Counted from the first letter of the stretch, positions 1 through 6,523 are shown. The stretch: DNA of 6,864 bases from Reyranella sp. (GCA_004296815.1 SCVT01000227.1:1-6864); one strand, 5' to 3'. Numbers and translations are program-made. Notes: generated from the sequence alone by a model not told the origin.

Positions 1-2
1 GC

Positions 3-1823
3 CGCATGATGCGCGCCGACGAGGAACGTACCCTCGTCGATCTGCGCGCGCATCTGGCCGAGCTGGTGGCCCCGGTCATCGAGCGCTTCCACGGCCGCAT
101 CGTGAAGACGGTCGGCGACGGCGTCTTGGTGGAATTCGGCAGTGCCGTGGAAGCAGTGCGGTCGGCTGTCGAACTGCAGCGCGGCATGGCCGAGCGCAAC
201 GCCGACGTTCCGGTCGAACGACGGCAGGCCTTCCGCATCGGCCTCCATCTCGGCGACGTGATCGTGTCCGACGACGATATCTTTGGCGACACCGTGAATG
301 TCGCGGCGCGTCTTCAGGGCCTGGCGGCACCGGGCTCGGTCGTGCTCTCGGCCGCCGTCCACGAGCAGGTGAGGGACAAGGTCGCCCTGCCGTTCAAGGA
401 TCTCGGCCGTCGCCCGGTGAAGAACATCGACCGGCCGGTGCATATCTACACGCTGGAGCCCGCGGCCCTCGCCGAACCGGGCGCCGCGCCGATGGCCGCC
501 TATAAGCAGCGCAAGCGTGTCGTGATGCTGCTGGCGTCGCTTGCGGTCGCCGCGGTGGCGATCGGCGGTGCCTATGCCTACTACGCCGACCGGCTGCTGC
601 GTACCGAGGAACCGCCACAGGTTGCTGCCGTGAAGCCGCCGGCCGAGACCAGCCTCACGGTCGCGGTCCTGATCTTCACCAACCAGAGCGGCGACCCCGC
701 CCAGGACTATTTCTCCGACGGACTCACCGAGGACATCACGCGGGCCCTCGGCCGCTTCAAGCAGCTGACCGTCATCTCCTACGGCGCGGTGCTGCCGTTC
801 CGTGGCAAGGTGGTGCCCCTGGCGGAGCTCGGCCAGACGTTGCGCGCGCGCTACCTGGTGGGTGGCACAGTGCGCCGCATGGGCCAGCGTGTGCGCGTGA
901 CCATCCAGCTCAGCGACGCCACGACGGGAACCCAGCTCTGGGCCGAGCAGTACGACGACGATCTCGGCGACATCTTCGACGTGCAGGAGCGCATTGCGCG
1001 CCGCGTGGCGGGCACGCTCGCCGCCAACCTGCAGCAGATCGCCCTGCAGCAGAGCCTGCGCAAGCCGACCGACAATCTCGACGCCTACGATCTCATGCTG
1101 CGCAGCCGTGCCATGTCTGCCGATGCGACGCGGCCCGGCAACCGCATGGCGCGCGAGATGCTGGAACGCGCGATGCACGCGGCGCCTACCTACGCCGACA
1201 TCTATGCCGAGCTGGCAGACGTGACCTTCCAGCGCGCGACCTTCGGCTGGTCGGAGTTCGCCCAACAGGATCTCGAGAATGCGATCCGCTACGCACAGAA
1301 GGCGGTCGATCTCGACGAGGAGAACGTACTGGGCCACAGCGTTCTCGCGCGCGTCTACGCTGCCATGCAGAAATACGATCTCGCGCTTGCCGAAGCGGAG
1401 CGGGCGCTGGCGATCAACCCGAGTGACGCCGAGGCGCTGCTGGCCCAGGCGGCCGTGCTGTTGTGGACGGGGCGCATCGAGGAGTCGATCGCGAGCGCGG
1501 AGTTCGCCGCCCGGCTCAATCCCAATATCGGTCCGGAAGCCTCGCTCAATCTCGGCCTGGCCTACCTGCTCGCCCGGCGCTACGCCGACGCGATCCGGCT
1601 GCTCGAGGCGGCGCGCAAGCGCTACCCCAACTACCCGCTGCTCGATTTTCCGCTGGCCGGTGCCTACGCCGAACTCGGCAAGCCGGCCGAGGCCGCGGCC
1701 GCGCTGGAGCAGGGGCGGCGGAAGAACCCCTACCTCGACGCCGCGGGCTTCGGCACGCGCTTCGAGGACCCGGCGCTGCAGCGCCGGGTCGAAGAGAGTC
1801 TGCGCAAGGCAGGGCTGAACTGA
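3..1823 (+). CDS. Class III adenylate/guanylate cyclase fused to TolB-like and TPR domains (5' partial)
   Basis: Probable membrane-anchored nucleotide cyclase making cAMP from ATP. The frame is open to the left edge: the codon before the ATG at 6 is Arg, giving R-M-M-R-A-D-E-E, which resembles the usual GYSRLMxADEE start of this family. About 20 N-terminal residues, including the first metal-binding Asp, therefore lie upstream. Counting from the ATG at 6, residues 1-150 are the cyclase domain: K34-T-V-G-D38-G holds the second metal Asp, and D91 plus N98/R102 (in VNVAAR) match the adenine-recognition and transition-state residues. The K34/D91 pair fits ATP rather than GTP. Residues 171-192 form one membrane helix; 217-341 resemble the TolB-like domain common in such fusions (FxxxSGDPxxxYFSDGLTEDI); 360-605 carry about four to five TPR units (for example 439-472, 473-506, 510-542, 544-576). 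The TolB-like and TPR parts would be periplasmic if the cyclase is cytoplasmic. It converges on the YHS gene with a 6-bp gap. Family assignment is firm; activity and signal are unknown. Confidence 0.9.
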   Translation, partial: RMMRADEERTLVDLRAHLAELVAPVIERFHGRIVKTVGDGVLVEFGSAVEAVRSAVELQRGMAERNADVPVERRQAFRIGLHLGDVIVSDDDIFGDTVNVAARLQGLAAPGSVVLSAAVHEQVRDKVALPFKDLGRRPVKNIDRPVHIYTLEPAALAEPGAAPMAAYKQRKRVVMLLASLAVAAVAIGGAYAYYADRLLRTEEPPQVAAVKPPAETSLTVAVLIFTNQSGDPAQDYFSDGLTEDITRALGRFKQLTVISYGAVLPFRGKVVPLAELGQTLRARYLVGGTVRRMGQRVRVTIQLSDATTGTQLWAEQYDDDLGDIFDVQERIARRVAGTLAANLQQIALQQSLRKPTDNLDAYDLMLRSRAMSADATRPGNRMAREMLERAMHAAPTYADIYAELADVTFQRATFGWSEFAQQDLENAIRYAQKAVDLDEENVLGHSVLARVYAAMQKYDLALAEAERALAINPSDAEALLAQAAVLLWTGRIEESIASAEFAARLNPNIGPEASLNLGLAYLLARRYADAIRLLEAARKRYPNYPLLDFPLAGAYAELGKPAEAAAALEQGRRKNPYLDAAGFGTRFEDPALQRRVEESLRKAGLN

Positions 1824-1829
1824 CGCCGG

Positions 1830-2297
1830 CTACTGGCTCGGCATGTCCTTCAGTGTCTTCCAGTTCGCGGCGGCCCGTAGCGCCTGCACCTGGGCCTCGA
1901 GGCGGAACCGCTCCTGGCCGGCCGTACCGGAGAAGACATAGAGGTTGCCGTTGGCGATGAGCCAGATCGTGGGATCGGGTTCACGCCTGCTGCCGTTCGC
2001 CATGGTCATGGCGCAGAGGCCGCCGAACTGCGGCGCGTACTTCTCGGGGTTGGCCTTGAACATGTCGCGATGGCGGGCGTTGGCGAAGCGATAGCGCACG
2101 CCGTCGTAGACCACCTCGAACTCCGCGATACCTGGCGTGGGCGCGGCCAGGGTGAAGTAGGCGACCGGATCGTAGCCTTTGAGACCGAGTCGTTCCGTGG
2201 CCGGTGCAGTTTGCGCGACGGCGGGAATGGCCGCCGTCGTGCCACCGAACGCGGCAGCCGTGGCTGCCGACCAAAGGAACGCGCGACGCGTAGACAT
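1830..2297 (-). CDS. Exported YHS-domain protein with Tat-type signal
   Basis: A 155-residue secreted protein of the YHS-domain family. The N-terminus MSTRRAFLW followed by an Ala-rich stretch is a twin-arginine-like signal peptide, with a likely cut after A28 (AVA|Q). The YHS-type core follows: GYDPVAYF (41-48), YRFAN (69-73), then F80-K-A-N-P-E-K-Y87-A-P-Q-F-G-G-L-C95-A. C95 is the conserved Cys often proposed to contact metal or cofactor. The C-terminal part (WLIANGNLYVFSG onward) replaces the more usual VDGKLYLNY segment. The frame stays open 60 codons further upstream, but the ATG at 2297 is chosen because it starts the signal peptide and has a GGGAGAG ribosome site 4-6 nt before it. It lies 109 bp downstream of the antiporter on the same strand, so co-transcription is possible. 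Relatives are annotated only as YHS-domain proteins; a metal or redox role in the periplasm is an inference. Confidence 0.88.
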   Translation of the reverse strand: MSTRRAFLWSAATAAAFGGTTAAIPAVAQTAPATERLGLKGYDPVAYFTLAAPTPGIAEFEVVYDGVRYRFANARHRDMFKANPEKYAPQFGGLCAMTMANGSRREPDPTIWLIANGNLYVFSGTAGQERFRLEAQVQALRAAANWKTLKDMPSQ

Positions 2298-2406
2298 TTC
2301 ACTCTCCCACGTACGCCGGCAAGTCAGGCTGTCGCCGGGCCGGCAAATCGCGACGTGAGCCTCAATTAGGGCGGGACGGCGGCGCCTTGTAAATGGTCGT
2401 TCAACC
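2298..2406. other. Intergenic region between antiporter and YHS gene, with an 11-bp direct repeat
   Basis: This 109-bp spacer separates two minus-strand genes. I see no hairpin followed by a T-run on the minus strand, so no clear intrinsic terminator for the antiporter, and no confident -35/-10 pair. It contains a near-perfect direct repeat, GCCGGCAAGTC at 2315-2325 and GCCGGCAAATC at 2339-2349 (10 of 11 bases, start-to-start 24 bp). The GCCGGC cores are also self-complementary, so the two could pair into a short stem. This could be an operator or chance in GC-rich DNA. Confidence 0.3.
2302..2308 (-). promoter_or_regulatory. Ribosome-binding site deciding the YHS-protein start
   Basis: On the minus strand GGGAGAG lies 4 nt (core GGGAG 6 nt) before the ATG at 2297. 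It favours this ATG over starts up to 60 codons upstream, which would add Arg-rich sequence in front of the signal peptide. Confidence 0.75.
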
Positions 2407-4077
2407 TCAGATGGCGGTCGCGGAAGCCTCGCCGCGCGAGCGTTCCAGCATGCGGTGGGCGATCTCGGTCTCGCCAAGCACGATCAGGTTGGCGCCGAGT
2501 TTGTCGAGATGCTCGACGGCGGCGTCGGAGTGCGCCCGCGCCAGGATGTCGAGCGACGGATTCATGGCTCGCGCCTGCTGGATCACTTGGCCCGCCTCGA
2601 AGGCTTCGGGAATGGTGACGAAGAGGCGGCGCGCCCCGGCGAGGTTGATCGCGGTGAGGAGCGCCGGATCGGCGGCGTTGCCGACATAGACCTCGGCGCC
2701 GTCGGCGCGCGCCTTGGCGCCGGCGCTCTCGCCGGCCTCGACCACGATCATCTTGGCGCCGTCGCGCGCCAGGCTGGCGCCGACCAGCGAGCCGACGCGG
2801 CCGTAGCCCACGACGATATCGTGATCGTGCAGCGTCGTGGGGACGAGATCGGTCTGCTGCTGGTCGGCTGCAGCGGCTTCCGGTCCCGCGGCGGTCTCGC
2901 CCTTGATCCGTTCGAGCAGCGCGAAGATCAGCGGGTTCAGGAGGATCGACATGATGGCGCCGGCGAGGACGAGGTCGCGCGATTCCTTCGGCACCATCTT
3001 CAGCTCGATGCCGAGCGCGATCAGGATGAAGGAGAACTCGCCGATCTGGGCGAGGCTTGCGGCGATGGTAAAAGCCACCGCACGCGGGCGGCGGAAGGCG
3101 CGCACGATCAGGTAGGCCGCCGCCGACTTGCCGACGACGATGATGGCGACGGTGGCGAGCAGCGCGAGCGGCGCGTCGACGAACACCGCCGGGTTCAGCA
3201 GCATGCCGACCGAGACGAAGAACAGCACCGCGAAGGCGTCGCGCAGGGGGATGGCTTCCTCGGCCGCCTGCTGGCTGAGCTCGCTCTCGCGCAGGACCAT
3301 GCCAGCGAAGAAGGCGCCCAGCGCGAACGACACGTCGAACAGGTGCGCCGCCCCGTAGGCGACGCCGAGCGCGATGGCGTAGACCGCCAGCCGGAAGAGC
3401 TCCCGCGAGCCGGTGTGCGCCGTGTAGTGCATCAGCCAGGGGATGAAGCGGCGCCCGACCACCAGCATGATCGCCACGAAGACCGAGACCTTGGCGAGCG
3501 TGACCAGCAGGGAGAAGACGATGCGCGTGGCGGGCACGCCGTCGCCGGACATGACGACGGCGAGGGCCGGCAGGAGCACCAGAGCCAGGACCATGGCGAG
3601 GTCCTCGACGATCAACCAGCCGACGGCGATGCGGCCACGATCGGTGTCGAGGATGTGTCGGTCCTGCAGGGCGCGGATGAGGACCACGGTGCTGGCGACG
3701 GAGAGAGCGAGGCCGAACACGAAGCCCGCGATCGGCGTCCAGCCCAGCGCCCAGGAGAGGCCGGCGCCCATCAGCGTCGCCACGACGATCTGTCCGATCG
3801 CGCCCGGCACGGCGATGTGGGCCACGGAGAGCAGGTCCTTCAGCGAGAAATGCAGGCCCACGCCGAACATCAGGAGGATGACGCCGATCTCCGCGAGCTC
3901 GGCGGCGAGAGCGGGATCGGCGGTGAAGCCCGGCGTGAAGGGGCCGACCGCGACGCCGGCCAGCAGGTAGCCGACGAGCGGCTGGATCCTGAGCTTCTGG
4001 GCGACCAGGCCGAGGATGAAGGCGAGCATCAGACCCGCAGCGATGGTGGCGATCAGCGGGGTTTGATGCTCGAGCAT
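2407..4077 (-). CDS. ybaL: YbaL/KefB-type CPA2 cation:proton antiporter with TrkA-N (RCK) domain
   Basis: An inner-membrane monovalent cation/proton antiporter of the CPA2 family, 556 residues against about 558 for E. coli YbaL. Residues 1-390 form the hydrophobic transport domain of roughly 12 helices. Family-typical stretches include LRIQPLVGYLLAG (29-41), GPFTPGF (45-51), ELAEIGVILLMFGVGLHFSLKD beginning at 60, GWLIVEDLAM (153-162, with the acidic E158-D159 pair), FDVSFALGAFFAGM (247-260), LRDAFAVLFFVSVGML (278-293) and AASLAQIGEFSFIL (339-352). After a polar linker (391-415), residues 420-540 form a Rossmann RCK/TrkA-N domain with G424-Y-G426-R-V-G429-S, an acidic residue ending strand 2 (E447) and GNAAD (466-470). 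There is no extra RCK-C domain, as in YbaL. The ATG at 4077 has GGAGAG 9 nt upstream. The RCK domain suggests gating by NAD(H) or another nucleotide. Ion specificity (K+ or Na+) cannot be read from sequence. The family match is strong; the symbol is by similarity. Confidence 0.93.
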   Translation of the reverse strand: MLEHQTPLIATIAAGLMLAFILGLVAQKLRIQPLVGYLLAGVAVGPFTPGFTADPALAAELAEIGVILLMFGVGLHFSLKDLLSVAHIAVPGAIGQIVVATLMGAGLSWALGWTPIAGFVFGLALSVASTVVLIRALQDRHILDTDRGRIAVGWLIVEDLAMVLALVLLPALAVVMSGDGVPATRIVFSLLVTLAKVSVFVAIMLVVGRRFIPWLMHYTAHTGSRELFRLAVYAIALGVAYGAAHLFDVSFALGAFFAGMVLRESELSQQAAEEAIPLRDAFAVLFFVSVGMLLNPAVFVDAPLALLATVAIIVVGKSAAAYLIVRAFRRPRAVAFTIAASLAQIGEFSFILIALGIELKMVPKESRDLVLAGAIMSILLNPLIFALLERIKGETAAGPEAAAADQQQTDLVPTTLHDHDIVVGYGRVGSLVGASLARDGAKMIVVEAGESAGAKARADGAEVYVGNAADPALLTAINLAGARRLFVTIPEAFEAGQVIQQARAMNPSLDILARAHSDAAVEHLDKLGANLIVLGETEIAHRMLERSRGEASATAI

Positions 4078-4172
4078 CCGGGGTTTCTCTCCGCGGTGGT
4101 GAGGGCTGATTCAGATGTGGCGCGACGCTGCCAAAATTGCAATCTGTCTGAAGGGGATTGGGAGGAAACGAA
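4078..4172. promoter_or_regulatory. Divergent promoter region between antiporter and solute-receptor genes
   Basis: This 95-bp spacer must hold the 5' regions of both flanking genes, unless either is read from further away. I see no convincing sigma-70 -35/-10 pair. It contains an 8-bp perfect palindrome ATTGCAAT at 4136-4143, and CAGAT (4112-4116) mirrored by ATCTG (4142-4146). It is locally more AT-rich around 4133-4146 than the flanking genes, as expected of a promoter. The role is inferred from position only. Confidence 0.4.
4161..4165 (+). promoter_or_regulatory. Ribosome-binding site deciding the solute-receptor start
   Basis: GGAGG lies 7 nt before the ATG at 4173. A TTG five codons upstream (4158) is in frame, but the GGAGG falls inside that extension and no comparable site precedes it, so the ATG is the better start. 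Confidence 0.8.
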
Positions 4173-5144
4173 ATGATTATCTCACGACGCGGCACTTTGG
4201 CCGGCGGCCTCGCCCTGGCGGCGATGCCCGGATTGCAGGCAGCGGCGCAGAATTTCCCGAACAAGCCGATCCGCTGGGTGATCCCGTTCGCGCCGGGCGG
4301 CAACTACGACGTCACCTCCCGCATCGTCGCGGATCCGATGGGCCGCCAGCTCGGCCAGACCGTGCTGGTCGACAACAAGCCCGGCGCCGGTGGCGTGGTC
4401 GGCCTCGAGCTCACCTACAACGCGCCGGCCGACGGCTACACCATCGTCATGGCGAGCTTCACCGTGGGCTACGTGGCGCCGATCTTCGCCGGCAAGAAGG
4501 AGATGCTCTCCTCGTTCGCGCCGGTCAGCATCCTCACGACCGTGCCGACCCTGGTCGTGGTCCGCGCCGACAGCAAGTTCAAGGACATGAAGTCCCTGCT
4601 GGCGGAGGCGAAGGCCAAGCCCGGCACCATCAGCATCGGCCATTCCGGCAACGGCACCACGAACCACGTCTCGATCCTGCGCCTGCAGCTCAACGACAAC
4701 CTGAAGTTCAACATCATCCCCTATCGCGGCTCCGGCCCCGGCATCGCCGATCTGCTGGCGGGCAATGTCGACAGTTTCGCCGACCAGCTCACCAGCTCGA
4801 TGCCGCACATCAAGTCGGGCAAGCTGCGGCCGCTGATGACCTTCGGGATGGAGCGCATTCCGGAGCTGCTCGACGTGCCGACCATCGGCGATCTCGGCAT
4901 CAAGCCGTTCGACGGCGCCACGACCGCCGGCGTGTTCGTCCACGTCGACACGCCCAAGGCCATGATCGCCCGCCTGAACGAAAGCGTCGTGGCCGGCCTC
5001 AAGGACGAGACGGCCAACAAGCGGCTGCGCGAGCTGGGCGCCATCGTCCGGCCCTCGACGCCCGAGCAGTTCACGGCCGCCCTCAAGGCCGACGAGGCGA
5101 ACGTCTCGGAGCTGCTGCGGCTCGGCCTGCTCAAGCCGGAGTGA
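4173..5144 (+). CDS. Bug/TctC-family tripartite tricarboxylate transporter substrate-binding protein
   Basis: A 323-residue periplasmic receptor of the Bug (Bordetella uptake gene, TctC) family, which captures small carboxylates or related molecules for a TctA/TctB membrane pair or acts as a sensor. The N-terminus MIISRRGTLAGG is twin-arginine-like, with a likely cut near A23-A25. Family landmarks run in order: FPNKPIRWVIPFAPGG (28-43), N68-K-P-G-A-G-G-V-V-G77, PADGYT (85-90), GHSGNGTTNH (156-165, usually GSGGxGSxxH), YRGSGPGIADLLAGNVD (184-200), DVPTIGDLGI (234-243), and a C-terminal LRELGAIVRPSTPEQF (285-300) ending GLLKPE. The ligand loop after PFAPGG reads N44-Y45-D46 where most members have G-T-D; D46 is kept. 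Length is normal. No TctA or TctB gene is in this window, so it is an orphan receptor here, as is common for this expanded family. A 42-residue lipoprotein gene follows 67 bp downstream. Ligand unknown; proximity to tarD makes a hydroxy-dicarboxylate plausible but unproven. Confidence 0.93.
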   Translation: MIISRRGTLAGGLALAAMPGLQAAAQNFPNKPIRWVIPFAPGGNYDVTSRIVADPMGRQLGQTVLVDNKPGAGGVVGLELTYNAPADGYTIVMASFTVGYVAPIFAGKKEMLSSFAPVSILTTVPTLVVVRADSKFKDMKSLLAEAKAKPGTISIGHSGNGTTNHVSILRLQLNDNLKFNIIPYRGSGPGIADLLAGNVDSFADQLTSSMPHIKSGKLRPLMTFGMERIPELLDVPTIGDLGIKPFDGATTAGVFVHVDTPKAMIARLNESVVAGLKDETANKRLRELGAIVRPSTPEQFTAALKADEANVSELLRLGLLKPE

Positions 5145-5186
5145 TCGGCCGTAGCGAACTTGTGAAGTCGGGGTCGTTGAAACGCC

Positions 5187-5192
5187 GGGAGG
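5187..5192 (+). promoter_or_regulatory. Ribosome-binding site upstream of the micro-lipoprotein
   Basis: GGGAGG lies 8 nt before an ATG at 5201 but 19 nt before the lipoprotein ATG at 5212. It is ideally spaced for the four-codon reading frame at 5201, whose stop overlaps the lipoprotein start. Confidence 0.45.
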
Positions 5193-5200
5193 CGGGTGCC

Positions 5201-5215
5201 ATGTCGTCGGCATGA
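5201..5215 (+). other. Possible four-codon leader frame overlapping the lipoprotein start
   Basis: ATG TCG TCG GCA TGA encodes M-S-S-A and stops. Its TGA (5213-5215) overlaps the lipoprotein ATG (5212-5214) as ATGA, the classic arrangement for reinitiation. Only this short frame has a well-spaced ribosome site. It may be chance, since the sequence is very short. Confidence 0.3.
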
Positions 5216-5340
5216 CGACATTGCTCAAGACGATCCTCGTCGTGGCGCTGTTCGGTCTCGCAGGGTGCGCCAATTCCGGCATCCCGCAGGACGGCCGCTA
5301 CCAGACCCACGGCGGCGGCTGGGACAACTGGCGCGGCTAG
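5212..5340 (+). CDS. Small (42-residue) lipoprotein
   Basis: A very short gene for a secreted, lipid-anchored protein. MTTLLK gives a positive N-region, TILVVALFG a hydrophobic core, and L16-A17-G18-C19 is a textbook lipobox, with C19 the lipidated residue. The mature part is only 24 residues: ANSGIPQDGRYQ, then THGGGWDNWRG, rich in Gly and Trp. Residue 20 (position +2) is Ala rather than Asp, which by the enterobacterial Lol rule would favour the outer membrane. GC at third codon positions is 38 of 42, matching real genes here. No other usual start codon occurs in frame back to the TAG at 5152-5154. It follows the solute receptor by 67 bp on the same strand and ends one base before the tarD stop codon on the other strand. 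I do not recognise a family and assign no function. The signal peptide is convincing; expression is unproven. Confidence 0.72.
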   Translation: MTTLLKTILVVALFGLAGCANSGIPQDGRYQTHGGGWDNWRG

Positions 5341-5341
5341 C

Positions 5342-6511
5342 TCACGCGGCCGGCAGCAGCTCCTTCATCACCGCCCACAGCTCGGCCTTGCGCTCGAAGC
5401 CGATGCCCGGCGCGTCGGGCATTGCCACACGGCTGTCGACCACGGGGCAGTCGTCGGCGAAGCCGCCAAACGGCGCAAACACCTGCGGATAGGACTCGTT
5501 GCCGCCGCACTGCAGGCCGACGGCGATGTTGAGCGCGAACTGATGGCCGCCATGCGGCACGCAGCGCCGGGGCGACCAACCGTGCGCCTTCAGCATCTCG
5601 ATCGTGCGCAGGTATTCGACCAGCCCGTAGGAGAGGGCGGGATCGTATTGCAGGATGTCGCGGTCGGGCCTGAGCCCGCCGTGACGGATCAGGTTCCGCG
5701 CGTCCTGCATGGAGAAGAGGTTCTCGCCGGTTGCGAGCGGCGGTGCGTACTCGGTGGCGAGGGCGGCGTGGGCCAGATAGTCGAGCGGATCGAGCGGCTC
5801 CTCGTACCAGCGCAAGTCGAAGCCCTGGATCGCGCGGCCGAACTCGATGGCGGTGGTGAGATCGAACTTGCCGTTGACGTCGACCGCCAGCCGTTCGCCG
5901 TGGCCCACGATCTTGAGGACCGCCTCGATGCGCTTCAGGTCCTCGGCGAGCGGCACGCCGCCCACCTTCATCTTCACGCAGGAATAGCCGAGGTCGAGAT
6001 AGTGCTTCATCTCGTCCTGCAGCCCCTGGAGATCCTTGCCGGGGTAGTAGTAGCCGCCAGCGGCATAGACCCACGCCTTCTCGTCGGCCCGCCCGTTATT
6101 GTAGCGGTCGGCCAGCAACTTCCAGAGCGGCACGCGCTTGGCCTTGGCGACGGCGTCCCACAGCGCCATGTCGAGCACGCCGACCGCGACCGAGCGCTCG
6201 CCATGGCCGCCCGGCTTCTCGTTCGCCATCATGGCGGCCCAGCACTTAGCCGGATCGATCACGCCCTCGGCATCCAGCAGCGTCTCGGGCTTGGCCTGGC
6301 TCAGCCGCGGGATGAAGCGCTCGCCCAGCAGTCCGTGCTGAGCATAGCGGCCGTTGGAGTTGAAGCCGAAGCCCACCACCGGCTTGCCGTCGACCTTCAC
6401 GTCGGTGACCACCGCCACGACCGATGCCGTCATCTGGCTAAAATCGATGTAGGCGTTGGCGATGTCGGACCGGATGGGCGAGACGATGTCGCGGATGGCG
6501 ACGATGCGCAT
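5342..6511 (-). CDS. tarD: D(-)-tartrate dehydratase (enolase superfamily, mandelate racemase subgroup)
   Basis: A cytoplasmic Mg2+-dependent enzyme expected to dehydrate D-tartrate to oxaloacetate. At 389 residues it has full superfamily length: an N-terminal capping domain (about 1-125, including NAYIDFSQMT at 19-28 and FGFNSNGRY at 48-56) and a (beta/alpha)7-beta barrel. Active-site positions are intact: K180-x-K182 with K182 as base, metal ligands D211 (DVNGKF), E237 (WYEEPLDP) and E263 (TGEN), and H320 (CVPHGGH) as acid, probably paired with D290. These fall at a constant offset of two from K184, D213, E239, E265 and H322, which I recall for characterised Bradyrhizobium TarD. Diagnostic stretches such as NEKPGGHGERSVAVG (97-111) and YAAGGYYYPGK (149-159) also agree with my memory of TarD. 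The ATG at 6511 has TGAGGG 6 nt upstream, overlapping the stop of the MFS gene, so the two are probably one operon with coupled translation. A different acid-sugar substrate remains possible. Confidence 0.87.
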   Translation of the reverse strand: MRIVAIRDIVSPIRSDIANAYIDFSQMTASVVAVVTDVKVDGKPVVGFGFNSNGRYAQHGLLGERFIPRLSQAKPETLLDAEGVIDPAKCWAAMMANEKPGGHGERSVAVGVLDMALWDAVAKAKRVPLWKLLADRYNNGRADEKAWVYAAGGYYYPGKDLQGLQDEMKHYLDLGYSCVKMKVGGVPLAEDLKRIEAVLKIVGHGERLAVDVNGKFDLTTAIEFGRAIQGFDLRWYEEPLDPLDYLAHAALATEYAPPLATGENLFSMQDARNLIRHGGLRPDRDILQYDPALSYGLVEYLRTIEMLKAHGWSPRRCVPHGGHQFALNIAVGLQCGGNESYPQVFAPFGGFADDCPVVDSRVAMPDAPGIGFERKAELWAVMKELLPAA

Positions 6512-6517
6512 GGATGA

Positions 6518-6523
6518 CCCTCA
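6518..6523 (-). promoter_or_regulatory. tarD ribosome-binding site overlapping the MFS stop codon
   Basis: TGAGGG on the minus strand includes the TGA stop (6523-6521) of the MFS gene and sits 6 nt before the tarD ATG. This supports the tarD start and suggests translational coupling. Confidence 0.7.

Noticed and set aside
17..39. An 8-bp perfect inverted repeat (CGACGAGG / CCTCGTCG, 7-nt loop) near the window start.
   Set aside because: It lies inside the cyclase coding region, has no T-run, and such stems arise easily in GC-rich codons.
2298..2477. A 60-residue N-terminal extension of the YHS protein.
   Set aside because: It is Arg-rich, overlaps the antiporter's 3' end, and would bury the twin-arginine signal; the ATG at 2297 has a good ribosome site.
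4158..4172. A TTG start for the solute receptor five codons upstream.
   Set aside because: The ribosome site GGAGG (4161-4165) would lie inside the gene, and the extension sits before a normal signal peptide.
2366..4303. A 645-codon minus-strand frame and a 573-codon plus-strand frame (2455-4176) overlapping the antiporter.
   Set aside because: Both are low-complexity products rich in Arg/Pro or Asp/Glu/Gln, typical of wrong frames in GC-rich genes. The antiporter frame has clear family motifs from end to end.
4115..5215. A 366-codon plus-strand frame overlapping the solute receptor.
   Set aside because: Arg/Gln/His-rich with no domain; the receptor occupies another frame. Only its last four codons (5201-5215) are of possible interest, as a leader.
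5543..6517. A 324-codon plus-strand frame opposite tarD.
   Set aside because: It mirrors a complete, motif-rich enzyme, has no recognisable domain and shows the skewed composition of an antisense shadow.
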